From NCBI RefSeq assembly GCF_900638335.1, contig NZ_LR134508.1, positions 1,116,001-1,180,000 on the forward strand: DNA of 64,000 bases. Reading direction: 5' to 3'. A program made the position numbers and the translations under genes. Below, piece by piece: positions 20,930 to 29,661 of this stretch (position 1 is the stretch's first letter; each line of letters begins with the position of its first letter). Source of the stretch: Campylobacter lari (lineage in GTDB: Bacteria > Campylobacterota > Campylobacteria > Campylobacterales > Campylobacteraceae). A model generated the notes under the pieces. It ran no database searches. It saw nothing but the letters and a program-made list of their open reading frames with translations, and had not been told where the DNA came from.

Positions 20930-23001
20930 ATTTTTTCCCTTTTATTTGAAATTTGCTTTGTTATAAAAATACCCATAATGAGTAAGATTAAAACCATAAA
21001 CTGAGGTATGATGCTCTCATAGTAAGGATAAATTCCAAGCCATAAAATTCCTTCAAAATCAAAAGGAAGTAAGCTTGGTGTAATAACCTTAGCTTCTATG
21101 AGCTCACCAATGCCTTTGCCTGTAAAGACAAAGACCATGTAAAAAATAATGTATGAAGTTATATAGAAAAATTGTTTTACTGGTATTTTTAAAGCACCAG
21201 CTTTTAATAAATAATAAAGTATGATAAGTATAATTAATCCACTAGCTAATCCTATAAATATAAAACTATAATCAGTACTTGTTTTTGCATCAAATAATAA
21301 AGCCTGATAAAAAAGAATAGTTTCAGCACCTTCTCTATATACAGCTAAAAACACACTAAACCATAAGGTTTTTGCTGAATTATTTGATATAGCTTCAACC
21401 GCTTGAGTTTTTACATAATTTGCCCATTTTTTATTTTGCGCATTTGATAAAAGCCAAAAACCCACATAAAACAATAATGCAACAGCCACAAGCATAGTAA
21501 TACCTTCTAAAAACTCTCTGCTTTGTCCTGCTTGCTCTTTAAAAATCCATGAAATAAAAAATGCCGTTACAAAACTTAAAAACACCCCGCTCCAAAGTGC
21601 TGAATATACTATATTCAAACGCTTTTTATTACCACTTTGAACTAGGTATGAAACTATAGCTACAATGATGATTAAAGCCTCCAAACCCTCTCTTAAAATA
21701 ATGCCCAAAGCCCATATAAATAAAGACATAGGCGAGGATTCTTGAATTTTATCCAAAGAGCCTTCTACCAAGGCACTAAGCTCGTCAAAATTTTGTTTTA
21801 ATTCTTCTTTAGAAGCGCTTGCTTTAATAAGTGCAACACCTTTTGAAAAATAACTTTCGATTTTTAATTTTAAAGCACTATCAATAGCTCCAATTTTACT
21901 TTCCATACCACTTGCTTCGAAAATATCCAAATACACATTTTGCAAAGCATCAATGCTATTTAAACTAAATCCCTCATAATTTTGCAAAATATCATTAAGC
22001 GCAATTTTCATATCATCATATACTTTAGTATAGTTCTTAGTACCCATAGCACTCTCATTAAAGCCTTTAACCTGAAGTAAAGCTAATTCTTCTTTAGGTA
22101 AAGCTAAAAACGCTTCATATAATAAATCTGATATATTTGAAATTTCATCTCTGATAGTTTTTTCATCTAAAGTATTAGCATTGATTTTTCTTATAATAGT
22201 TCTAAGTTTGGTTTGAATTTTTTTATCCATCCCCGCTTTAGTGTATCTTGCTACTAAAACTTCTACTTTTGAGTTTCTATAATCCTCAAACAATGCTGAT
22301 TGGATTAGATCTTTAGCTTTTTGATAGTCTTTATTTACAAAAGCCAATGCTGCTTGATCAAGCTTTGAAATCATTGAATCCATTAAAAATTGCAATCTTA
22401 CATCCAAAGCCGAAGCTTCTTGCAAGGCTAGCAATGTTTCATCTTTTTGAGCTTCTTGTTCTTGAGCAACCAAATTTTGAGTTGAGTTTTGCGGAGCTTG
22501 CTCTTTAATATCTTCTCCAAGTAAAGCTGCAAACATCGCTTCAGCTTGAGCTTGACGCTCTTTTTCTGCTTTTAAAGATAAACTTTCAGCTACTTTTTTA
22601 TCATAATTTACATCACTAGCCTCAGCTTTAAGCTGAAAGCCTTTTTCTAAAATAGGAACTATTTCATCTAAATCAAAATACAAACTACTAACTAAAGCTT
22701 CTATTTTAGAAAATTCTTCTTTATCTTTATATAGCTTTCTTAAATTAACAAATTTACGCTCCATGACAATGGCTTTTCTGCCAACATTACGCCCAATAGA
22801 TCCTTCCATTGTTTCAAAATGCTGAAAATAAGCATCTTCTGCTTTTTTCTTTGCTTCTAAATTTTTATTTTCTTTATATAAAATCATACTTTCATTTAAA
22901 ATTTGCTTGATTGCTTGAGCTTCTTTTTGATAATCAATCTCTCTTGCATAAATAATAGAACAAAATAAAAAGATTATTAATAAACTTATTTTTCTGAACA
23001 C
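20926..23001 (-). CDS. FTR1-family iron permease with long periplasmic domain (Cj1658-like)
   Basis: A 691-aa protein: signal peptide, a helical periplasmic domain of about 400 residues, then seven membrane segments. It carries the two iron-binding REGxE motifs of FTR1, REGLE near residue 436 and REGAE near 556. Works with P19 to move iron across the inner membrane. The start is a GTG at 23001 with GGAG 7 bases upstream. Two Fur-box-like palindromes and an extended -10 lie just upstream, so iron repression is likely. First gene of the eight-gene operon ending at 14927. Confidence 0.93.
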   Translation of the reverse strand: MFRKISLLIIFLFCSIIYAREIDYQKEAQAIKQILNESMILYKENKNLEAKKKAEDAYFQHFETMEGSIGRNVGRKAIVMERKFVNLRKLYKDKEEFSKIEALVSSLYFDLDEIVPILEKGFQLKAEASDVNYDKKVAESLSLKAEKERQAQAEAMFAALLGEDIKEQAPQNSTQNLVAQEQEAQKDETLLALQEASALDVRLQFLMDSMISKLDQAALAFVNKDYQKAKDLIQSALFEDYRNSKVEVLVARYTKAGMDKKIQTKLRTIIRKINANTLDEKTIRDEISNISDLLYEAFLALPKEELALLQVKGFNESAMGTKNYTKVYDDMKIALNDILQNYEGFSLNSIDALQNVYLDIFEASGMESKIGAIDSALKLKIESYFSKGVALIKASASKEELKQNFDELSALVEGSLDKIQESSPMSLFIWALGIILREGLEALIIIVAIVSYLVQSGNKKRLNIVYSALWSGVFLSFVTAFFISWIFKEQAGQSREFLEGITMLVAVALLFYVGFWLLSNAQNKKWANYVKTQAVEAISNNSAKTLWFSVFLAVYREGAETILFYQALLFDAKTSTDYSFIFIGLASGLIILIILYYLLKAGALKIPVKQFFYITSYIIFYMVFVFTGKGIGELIEAKVITPSLLPFDFEGILWLGIYPYYESIIPQFMVLILLIMGIFITKQISNKREKI

Positions 23002-23012
23002 TTATTTTCTCC

Positions 23013-23031
23013 AAAAATGATATTCATTTTT
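23013..23031. promoter_or_regulatory. Fur-box-like palindrome, proximal
   Basis: AAAAATGA-TAT-TCATTTTT, with 8-base perfect arms. Matches the classical 19-bp Fur consensus at 14 of 19 positions by my hand alignment. Lies between the -10 box and the ftr1 start codon, so bound Fur would block transcription. Confidence 0.6.
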
Positions 23032-23049
23032 AAAATCATAGTCGCAAGT

Positions 23050-23055
23050 ATAATA
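23050..23055 (-). promoter_or_regulatory. Extended -10 box of the iron operon
   Basis: On the minus strand TGG-TATTAT, an extended -10 (TGn) element 49 bases before the ftr1 start. The upstream Fur box lies where a -35 element would be. Confidence 0.55.
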
Positions 23056-23073
23056 CCAGCTTTCTTAAATTTA

Positions 23074-23092
23074 GATAAACATTATCATTATT
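23074..23092 (-). promoter_or_regulatory. Fur box, distal, overlapping the -35 region
   Basis: Minus strand AATAATGATAATGTTTATC matches the classical Fur consensus (GATAATGATAATCATTATC) at 16 of 19 positions. It is positioned over the -35 region of the ftr1 promoter, the usual place for iron-dependent repression. The divergent gene is dctA, 170 bases away. Confidence 0.7.
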
Positions 23093-23261
23093 TATTTCAT
23101 AATAAATCAGATAAAAATACTATAAAATGCTACTTTTATATACAAAATACACTAAAAAATTCTTATTTTCAAGAATATTGTTTATTTTTTATTTATTTTA
23201 ATCATAAAAATAAGTTTTTCTTTGCTAGTATGTGTCGTTTTTAAATTATAAAGGAGTTTTT

Positions 23262-24638
23262 GTGATAGTAATTACCCATGAAAAACCAAGTAAAGTCAAA
23301 AAAATATTAAAAAATTTAGGTTTTTGGGTAATCATAGGAATAATAGCTGGCATTAGCCTTGGTTTGTTAGATAAAGAACTTGCATTAGCTAGTAAAATCG
23401 GGGTAGATTATTTTATACAAGCTTTAAAATTTTTAATAGGGCCTATTATATTTTTAACTATTGTTTTAGGAGTTGTTAGTCTTGAGAGTTTAAAGCAAGT
23501 TGGAAGTATAGGCGCTAAAGCTTTACTTTACTTTGAAGTAGTAAGCACCTTTGCTTTAGCTATAGGAATTTTTATGGCAAATATCATGGGACCTGGAAAA
23601 GGAATGAACCTTGATCCAAGTACCTTAGATAAAGATAGCGTAGCTCAATTTGTTAATAAAAACATAGAAATAAGTGCGCAAAATGAGATTTTACATATTT
23701 TAAAAGATGCTATACCTACTGATATTATCACTGCTTTTAGCGAAGGAAAGACATTACAAATCTTAGTTATAGCCCTAGCTTGTGCTTTTATTGTTTCACT
23801 TATGAGGGTTGATGAGAGAAAAGCTATACAAAAAACCTTAGAAATAATGCAAAGCTTTGTTTTTAAAATTCTAGAAATTATTATGTATTTTTCTCCTATT
23901 GCTGCTTTTTCTGCGATGGCATTTTTAGTAGCAAAATATGGGCTTGATTCTTTATTAAATTTAGGATATTTGCTTATTGTTATGCTATTTGCTTCTTTGC
24001 TTTTTATCTTTGGAGTTTTAGGACTTATTTGTTTTATTGCTAAAGTTAATATTTTTAAATTTATGCGTTTTATTTCAAGAGAAGTTTTGATAGTTTTTGC
24101 TACAAGCTCTAGCGAATCAGCATTAGCTCCACTTATGAGAAAACTTGAAAAAGCAGGAATTTCAAAGGCCACTGTGGGTTTAGTATTGCCGACTGGGTAT
24201 AGTTTTAATCTTGATTGTACTAATATTTATTTAGCTATGAGTTTGATTTTTCTTGCACAAGCTTTTAATGTGGAACTTTCTTTGATGCATGAAATTAGCA
24301 TTTTAATCGTACTAATGATAGCCTCAAAAGGTGCTGTTGGTGTAACTGGTTCAGGTTTTATCATACTAGGAAGTACGCTGGCGGCTTTATCTAATATGCA
24401 TATAGCAGAAGCTAATAATGGCTTAGGGGCAAGCTTGGGAGAGGTTTTACCTGTGGCTGCTATTTCTATACTTTTGGGCGTGGATAAATTTATGTCTGAA
24501 ATTCGTGCAGTAGGAAATTTATGTGGTAACAGCGTAGCAGCTTTAATCGTAGCTATTTGGGATAAACAAATAGACTGGGAAAAATTCCGCTACGCTCTTG
24601 ATAATCCTAAAGAATTTACAAATGCAGGTTTTGATTAA
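23262..24638 (+). CDS. dctA: C4-dicarboxylate/amino acid:cation symporter (DctA family)
   Basis: A DAACS-family secondary transporter, likely importing succinate, fumarate, malate or aspartate with H+ or Na+. The 458-aa protein has about eight membrane helices and the family's substrate hairpin: the Ser-rich ATSSSESALAPLMRKLE and the motif LPTGYSFNLDCTNIYLAM. The frame is open from 23232, but the GTG at 23262, 6 bases after AAGGAG, is the true start. It is divergent from the iron operon and convergent with the transaminase gene, sharing a TTAA stop overlap. Substrate is inferred; glutamate or aspartate remains possible. Confidence 0.88.
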   Translation: MIVITHEKPSKVKKILKNLGFWVIIGIIAGISLGLLDKELALASKIGVDYFIQALKFLIGPIIFLTIVLGVVSLESLKQVGSIGAKALLYFEVVSTFALAIGIFMANIMGPGKGMNLDPSTLDKDSVAQFVNKNIEISAQNEILHILKDAIPTDIITAFSEGKTLQILVIALACAFIVSLMRVDERKAIQKTLEIMQSFVFKILEIIMYFSPIAAFSAMAFLVAKYGLDSLLNLGYLLIVMLFASLLFIFGVLGLICFIAKVNIFKFMRFISREVLIVFATSSSESALAPLMRKLEKAGISKATVGLVLPTGYSFNLDCTNIYLAMSLIFLAQAFNVELSLMHEISILIVLMIASKGAVGVTGSGFIILGSTLAALSNMHIAEANNGLGASLGEVLPVAAISILLGVDKFMSEIRAVGNLCGNSVAALIVAIWDKQIDWEKFRYALDNPKEFTNAGFD

Positions 24639-25492
24639 AAAACCTCTTTTTGAATTTTTTCTACATATTTTTCTCTTAGCTTTTGGGTATAAAAGCCTAC
24701 TTTACCGTCATTAATTACCTTACTATCTGCTTTTATAACACCCAAAATCAAAAAAGTAGCTGCGGAAATAAATACCTCATCAGCTTCATACACTTCTTTC
24801 ATACTAAAAGCTCTTTGATCTACTTTAAGATCAAGTTCTTTTGCAAATTTTAATATATTTTTACGGCGAATTCCTGGTAAGATTTCGTTAGAAAACGGCT
24901 TGGTAATTAAAGTTTTATCTTTAATAATAAAAGCTGAACTACTAGAAGCTTCTGTTACTAAAGCATTTTCTACCATAAAAGCTTCAAAAACCTTAGCTTT
25001 AATAGCTTCTTCTTTTGCAAGACATTGAGCTAGTAAAGAAATAGATTTTATATCCCTTCTTTTCCATCTTAAATCAGCAGTTGAAATAACGCTTACCCCG
25101 TTTTTAGCATGCTCATGCTCAATCACTTTACATTCAAAAGCAAAAGCCATAATAGTAGGTTTTAACTCCTTTAAAAGAGCAAAATTTCTACTAGCAACCC
25201 CTCTAGTAACTTGCATATAAAGTCCGCCTTCTTTAAGAGAGTTTTTAATGATTAATTGTTCTAAAATATTTTCAAATTCTTCTTTTGCATAAGGAATTTC
25301 TAATTCAATTTGAGCCAAACTACGCTCAAAACGCTCCCAAAATTCTTCCTTATCGGCTATTTTTGCGTTTACCACAGGAACTACTTCATAAATTCCATCT
25401 CCAAAGATAAAACCTCTATCAAAAACACTCACTTTAGCTTCACTAGCTTTTACAAACTCATCATTTAAAAATACTATTTCCATTTCTTGCAT
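24635..25492 (-). CDS. D-amino acid (D-alanine) transaminase, class IV
   Basis: PLP-dependent fold-type IV aminotransferase that probably makes D-glutamate and D-alanine for peptidoglycan. The 285-aa protein has the N-terminal FDRGFIFGDGIYEVVPV, the PLP lysine segment RRDIKSISLLAQCLAKEEA (closer to D-amino acid transaminases than to IlvE), and TEASSSSAFI binding the phosphate. The frame extends to 25540, but the ATG at 25492, after AAAGGAGG, is preferred. The upstream glycosyltransferase ends 10 bases before it. A BCAA or aminodeoxychorismate lyase role cannot be excluded from sequence alone. Confidence 0.83.
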   Translation of the reverse strand: MQEMEIVFLNDEFVKASEAKVSVFDRGFIFGDGIYEVVPVVNAKIADKEEFWERFERSLAQIELEIPYAKEEFENILEQLIIKNSLKEGGLYMQVTRGVASRNFALLKELKPTIMAFAFECKVIEHEHAKNGVSVISTADLRWKRRDIKSISLLAQCLAKEEAIKAKVFEAFMVENALVTEASSSSAFIIKDKTLITKPFSNEILPGIRRKNILKFAKELDLKVDQRAFSMKEVYEADEVFISAATFLILGVIKADSKVINDGKVGFYTQKLREKYVEKIQKEVF

Positions 25493-25502
25493 AAGTCCTC
25501 CT

Positions 25503-26480
25503 TTAATCGAATAAATCAACAATATCTTTTGGCAAATCAAGCTGATTAGAATAATAAAAATACTTAGCTAAAACTAAAATTCCTATATAAAATTCTATTT
25601 TTTCATCTAAAAATTGCTCTATGTAAGCATGGGCATTTTGTATGATTTCCTTTGCTCTATGTGGATTAGCTAAATAATAATCAAGTAAAGTTTCTACATT
25701 TTCATAATCATCATCAATCAAAGCAAAATGCTCATTTGGAACTAGCTTTCCTTCCATAAACCAAGTTTCATAACGCATTTTTGATGCTAAAACTAAAGAA
25801 TTTGTTTTCATAGCCCACTTTAAGTTACTTGCTACATCATTACCCTCTAATGAAAGTAAAAATTTAAATTGGGTTTGATAGGCTCTACTAATTTTAAAAT
25901 TTAAATTTTTAATCCATTTTTCAGCTTGAATTTTTCTACCGCCAACATGAGCAATATCACAACGAGGATTATCAAAATACTTTTCAAAAAATTTAATACG
26001 ATGAGGCTGATAAATCGCGCCTCTAAAAAAAAGCAAGTCTTTTTTATCTTCAAATTGATTTTTATCTTGTATAAAATCAAAATGTCTGTTTTTATCTAAT
26101 TTTAAAATGATGTTATTAAAACCATTTTTAACTGGTCTTGATTTAGCTATGCTTGGATATTTAAGATTATAACTAATATCCCCAAAACCCTTAATCCATA
26201 AAAAATCATCATTAAAATACTTGCTAATTGCATAAGCATCATAAGCATAGGAAGTTTTTTTAAAAGGAAATTTTCCTATTTTTTCGTAATTTTCAAATTT
26301 TTTTATATCAAAAAAATCATTTTGCAGATTGTAATAATTTAAACGAGTAGTTATATTATCTATATTTTTTGAATTTAAAATTTCTTTTAAAATATTTTGT
26401 AATTGATTTTGATAAATTTTTCTAGATATAAAACTTTTAGCTATACCTTTTACATTCATCATAAATCTAGAATCTGCCAT
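25503..26480 (-). CDS. Family 90 (CAP10-type) glycosyltransferase
   Basis: The 325-aa protein has the Glyco_transf_90/LpsA signature: FFRGAIYQPHRIKFFEKY, the acceptor region FLLSLEGNDVASNLKWAMKT, and FMEGKLVPNEHFALIDDD. Related bacterial enzymes add xylosyl or glucosyl residues to LPS or LOS. It stands alone, away from any visible LOS cluster, and is followed by the transaminase. The start at 26480 has a GGAAG Shine-Dalgarno. Donor and acceptor are not predictable. Confidence 0.87.
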   Translation of the reverse strand: MADSRFMMNVKGIAKSFISRKIYQNQLQNILKEILNSKNIDNITTRLNYYNLQNDFFDIKKFENYEKIGKFPFKKTSYAYDAYAISKYFNDDFLWIKGFGDISYNLKYPSIAKSRPVKNGFNNIILKLDKNRHFDFIQDKNQFEDKKDLLFFRGAIYQPHRIKFFEKYFDNPRCDIAHVGGRKIQAEKWIKNLNFKISRAYQTQFKFLLSLEGNDVASNLKWAMKTNSLVLASKMRYETWFMEGKLVPNEHFALIDDDYENVETLLDYYLANPHRAKEIIQNAHAYIEQFLDEKIEFYIGILVLAKYFYYSNQLDLPKDIVDLFD

Positions 26481-26610
26481 TTTTCTTCCGTTTTGATATT
26501 AAAATAATATAAATTTTATCACAAGATTTCATTTACAAGACTTAAAATTTTAGTTTATTTAAAAACAAAAATGTTAAAATCACAAAAATCACAAACTAAC
26601 TGGGTAAAAA

Positions 26611-27102
26611 ATGAAAATACAAGAATTTATTTTAAACTTTATTTTTAAAGTTTCAAACCAACCTGTTAATTTAAAGGATTTACTAGAAGCAAATGCTTTA
26701 CTTAATGAAGGCATGATGATAGATCCTGCGAAATTAAATTTTAAATTTAAGGTGTTTAATTCTTATCTTATTTATGCATTTTTTTGTGCTTTAATTATCA
26801 TTCCTCTAATTTTAATTACACATTATTTTTTAACAATTATTGATTTTCATATTAGTATTTTAAGTGCTATTTTTGTCACTGCTTGTGTTTTTATTGGCTA
26901 TGATATTTTTAAAATTTATACTAGGAAAATCATTAGCAAAAGATTATTAAAAAAAGCTTGGGCTTTGCATTTTCCATACTTTGCTTATGAAAAATACTCA
27001 AAAATAGCAGAAAATATTTATAATCAAGCTATTAAAGAAGAAATTCCAAAAAATCAACTCGAGCAATATGTTTTAGAAAAAATCATTCAAACACAAGATT
27101 AA
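26611..27102 (+). CDS. Two-helix inner-membrane protein of unknown function
   Basis: I do not recognise a family. The 163-aa protein has an amphipathic N-terminus, then two hydrophobic segments (about 51-72 and 78-97). A basic cytoplasmic region follows (YTRKIISKRLLKKAW), then a helical tail ending QYVLEKIIQTQD. Short loop and positive residues suggest both ends are cytoplasmic. It is single-gene, preceded by an AT-rich promoter region with TTAAAAT, and convergent with the FtsL-like gene, sharing TTAA at the stops. From memory C. jejuni has an equivalent (Cj0691). Confidence 0.75.
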   Translation: MKIQEFILNFIFKVSNQPVNLKDLLEANALLNEGMMIDPAKLNFKFKVFNSYLIYAFFCALIIIPLILITHYFLTIIDFHISILSAIFVTACVFIGYDIFKIYTRKIISKRLLKKAWALHFPYFAYEKYSKIAENIYNQAIKEEIPKNQLEQYVLEKIIQTQD

Positions 27103-28019
27103 TCTAAAAAGTCTAAAACTTGATTTTGAAAATACAGCGCTTCAAGCTGCCTTTTAAGCTCTTTATTTTCTTCGTCTAAAACAAGCTCTTGTGATCTTAA
27201 ATCTGCTATATCTCTACTTACATAATAAATTTGATTTCTGATGTAAATTTGGGGGAAAAATATCAATAAAGCAAATGCTATCATCAAACCTGCATATAAT
27301 AAATTCTTAGGACTTAAATTTTTATTTTCCTCGCTTACTATGCTGTCTAAAAGCTCGTATTTATCCTCTTGATTATATTCTTGGTTTTCTTCAAATCTTA
27401 CTTTTTCTTCTAAAATTTTTTGTTCTTGTTTAGCTAATTTTTCTTTTTCTTTTAATTCTTCTTGAGCTTTTCTTATTTTTTCTTGTTCGATTTTTTTTTG
27501 TTCTTTTAATTCTTGCTTGAGTTTAGCCTTTTCTTTTCTTTTTTCTTTTAAATCTTGAAATTTTGAAGCGACAAAAACATTGCTTTGAGTAAGAATTTTA
27601 GATATTTGAATAGAATCTTTATTTTCTTGCTTTTTTTCTGTTTTTTTTACTTCTTGTGGTGATTTGCTACTTTTAAGCGTTTTAGAATTTGCAATATTTT
27701 TTTTATCAAATTTTTCTTTTTGTTTTTTGAGAAAATTAAGTTGAAGCTTGAAAGGCTTTTTTTCTTCTAATTTAACATTAATCAAATCCTCTTTTAAATA
27801 AATAGCGGATTGTTTTTTGGGTTTTTCTTCATATTCTTCATCAAAATCTGTAAATTTAGGTCTTTTCTTACGCTGTATTCTATTTTTTAATATACGATCA
27901 CTTTCATTAAAATTTTGCTCATATTCTTCATAAGGCCTACCTTCTTTTATAGCCCTAGAATATTTCAACATTTTTTCACGTATATTTTGTTTTTCTTTCA
28001 GAAAATCATCTTCAACCAT
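27099..28019 (-). CDS. Bitopic coiled-coil membrane protein, candidate FtsL
   Basis: The 306-aa protein has about 239 highly charged Lys/Glu-rich residues with a long predicted coiled coil (about 155-215). One membrane segment follows (about 240-260, LLYAGLMIAFALLIFF), then a 46-residue periplasmic heptad-rich helix (RDIADLRSQELVLDEENKEL). The C-terminal part has FtsL/FtsB topology. The gene starts 3 bases after rsmH, exactly where ftsL lies in many bacteria. I infer a division protein of the FtsQLB type with an unusually long cytoplasmic domain. Sequence similarity to FtsL is too weak to see by eye. Confidence 0.7.
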   Translation of the reverse strand: MVEDDFLKEKQNIREKMLKYSRAIKEGRPYEEYEQNFNESDRILKNRIQRKKRPKFTDFDEEYEEKPKKQSAIYLKEDLINVKLEEKKPFKLQLNFLKKQKEKFDKKNIANSKTLKSSKSPQEVKKTEKKQENKDSIQISKILTQSNVFVASKFQDLKEKRKEKAKLKQELKEQKKIEQEKIRKAQEELKEKEKLAKQEQKILEEKVRFEENQEYNQEDKYELLDSIVSEENKNLSPKNLLYAGLMIAFALLIFFPQIYIRNQIYYVSRDIADLRSQELVLDEENKELKRQLEALYFQNQVLDFLD

Positions 28020-28022
28020 TAT

Positions 28023-28940
28023 TTACCTAAAATAAAAAATTCTCATTTTTGCACAACTTGATCTACTATTATAACCTATTTCTTCTTTAGAGGCACTTAT
28101 AGCTTTTTTACTTAAAATTTTCCCAAGACTATGATTTTTGCCACATTCACATTTTATAGCTCTTTCATCACAAATACAGTCTTTTTCCCATCTTTTAAAA
28201 GTATTTTTTACCATTCTATCTTCTAAAGAATGGAAACTAATAATAACTAATTTGCAATCTTTTAATTTTGCTTTTTCTATATTTTCAAGCAAGGATTTTA
28301 ACTCGCCAAGTTCGTTATTTACTTCTATACGCAATGCCTGAAACACAAGCAAAGCCAAAGACACATTGCGCCCTTTTAATTTAGCACTTCCTATAATTTG
28401 ACTTAATTCTTTTGCACTTGTAATCTCTTTTTGACTTCTTGTATTGATGATTTTTTGAGCAAGCATTGAAGCAACAGGTGCTAAATCTCCATAGTCTTTA
28501 AAAATTTGCTCCAAAGCTTCCTTACTATAAGAATTCACCACTTCTTTAGCGCTTAAAGGATTATTTTGATCCATTCTCATATCTAAAAAATCAGAATTTA
28601 GTGAAAAACCTCTATCATTTTTATCAAGCTGTAAAGAAGACACGCCAATATCAGCTAAAATTCCTCTTAAGTTTTGCGTTGGAATTTGAGTTAATATATC
28701 TTTAAAACCTATATGGTTAAAACTTACCCTATCTTGAAAATTTTTTAAAAATTCTTTAGAAAAATTTAAAGCTTCTAAATCCTTATCGCAAGCAATTAGT
28801 CTTAGTTTCTCATGAGCTTGTAATAATGCTTTAGAATGTCCTCCATAACCCAAAGTACAATCTAAAAAATCTCCAGTATCAAAATCATCAAAAGCATCTA
28901 AAACTTCTTGCAATAAAACAGGAATATGTGGACTTTGCAA
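28023..28940 (-). CDS. rsmH: 16S rRNA (cytosine1402-N4)-methyltransferase
   Basis: SAM-dependent methylation of C1402 in 16S rRNA (formerly MraW). The 305-aa protein starts HIPVLLQEVLDAF, with the SAM site DCTLGYGGHSKALL, DIGVSSLQLD, and the family motif VISFHSLEDRMVKN near residue 230. It ends with NSRSSCAKMRIFYF. It starts with TTG at 28940, 6 bases after AAAGG. It leads the rsmH plus candidate ftsL pair and is divergent from the aldolase-fold gene. Confidence 0.97.
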   Translation of the reverse strand: MQSPHIPVLLQEVLDAFDDFDTGDFLDCTLGYGGHSKALLQAHEKLRLIACDKDLEALNFSKEFLKNFQDRVSFNHIGFKDILTQIPTQNLRGILADIGVSSLQLDKNDRGFSLNSDFLDMRMDQNNPLSAKEVVNSYSKEALEQIFKDYGDLAPVASMLAQKIINTRSQKEITSAKELSQIIGSAKLKGRNVSLALLVFQALRIEVNNELGELKSLLENIEKAKLKDCKLVIISFHSLEDRMVKNTFKRWEKDCICDERAIKCECGKNHSLGKILSKKAISASKEEIGYNSRSSCAKMRIFYFR

Positions 28941-28965
28941 AATGAACCTTTAAAATATTTTTTAG

Positions 28966-28971
28966 TATAAT
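28966..28971 (+). promoter_or_regulatory. -10 box upstream of aldolase-fold gene
   Basis: Perfect TATAAT in TTTAGTATAATATC, 31 bases before the ATG at 29002, in the rsmH divergent region. Confidence 0.55.
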
Positions 28972-29001
28972 ATCTTAGTTAAGTTTAAAACAAGGTTTTT
29001 G

Positions 29002-29580
29002 ATGAATAAAGAAAATATCATTTCTCAAATTAAAATACTTTCTACTTCAATGTTTAAAAAAAATTTTTTTGGAATTTGTCACGGCTCTGTTTCAGCTAAA
29101 TTATCTCAAGGATCATTTATTATCAATAAAAACAATGCGTTTTTAAATCAACTAGATGAAAAAAATCTAAGTATTTTAAAATTTGCAAAAGATTATAGCT
29201 GGGATGAAGCTAGCAGTGATTCTGAAATCCATAAAAGTATATATGAAAACATACCTGAAGCTAAATTTATATGTTTTGCCTGTCCAGCTTATACCTTATC
29301 CATGAGTTTAAATCATGATTTTATAACACCTCAAGATTATTTTGGTGAAATTTTTTTAGAAGAAATTCGTGTTTATAATCCTAAAAGCTATGAAGACTGG
29401 GAGGATAGATCGCAAACTGAAATTTATCGCTATATGTTAGAGCAAAAACAAAATTTTGTTGTTGTAAAAGGTTATGGTATCTTTGCTTATGGTAGAACAA
29501 GTTATGAATTAGGCAAAATTATAGATTTAATTGAAAATTCTTGTAAAATTATCCATTTAGCTGAAACAAATTTATCATAA
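29002..29580 (+). CDS. Class II aldolase/adducin-fold protein lacking metal ligands
   Basis: The 192-aa protein has the class II aldolase fold: FFGICHGSVSAKL near the N-terminus, SEIHKSIYENIPEAKFICFACPAYTL, and VVVKGYGIFAYGRT near the C-terminus. In active members the HxH pair and a later His bind Zn. Here those positions read F-A-C (in CFACPA) and Y (in GYG), so all three ligands are replaced. It is probably not a classical aldolase and may be a binding or structural protein. It starts at ATG 29002, 6 bases after AAGG. It precedes the PpiD-like gene with its own promoter. Confidence 0.8.
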   Translation: MNKENIISQIKILSTSMFKKNFFGICHGSVSAKLSQGSFIINKNNAFLNQLDEKNLSILKFAKDYSWDEASSDSEIHKSIYENIPEAKFICFACPAYTLSMSLNHDFITPQDYFGEIFLEEIRVYNPKSYEDWEDRSQTEIYRYMLEQKQNFVVVKGYGIFAYGRTSYELGKIIDLIENSCKIIHLAETNLS

Positions 29581-29617
29581 TCTTTTAAAATTAATTTTTT
29601 ATTAATCACAAATTACC

Positions 29618-29623
29618 TATAAT
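29618..29623 (+). promoter_or_regulatory. -10 box of the ppiD-ftsA-ftsZ run
   Basis: TATAAT 38 bases before the ATG at 29662, in an AT-rich gap. Probably drives the PpiD-like gene, ftsA and ftsZ together. Confidence 0.55.
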
Positions 29624-29661
29624 TTATGGTTTAATTTATTTAATTATGGATTGGGGTTAAA

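Noticed and set aside
23017-23244. 75-aa plus-strand ORF in the iron operon / dctA gap
   Set aside because: It spans the Fur boxes and promoter, has no ribosome site and reads as low-complexity AT-rich sequence.
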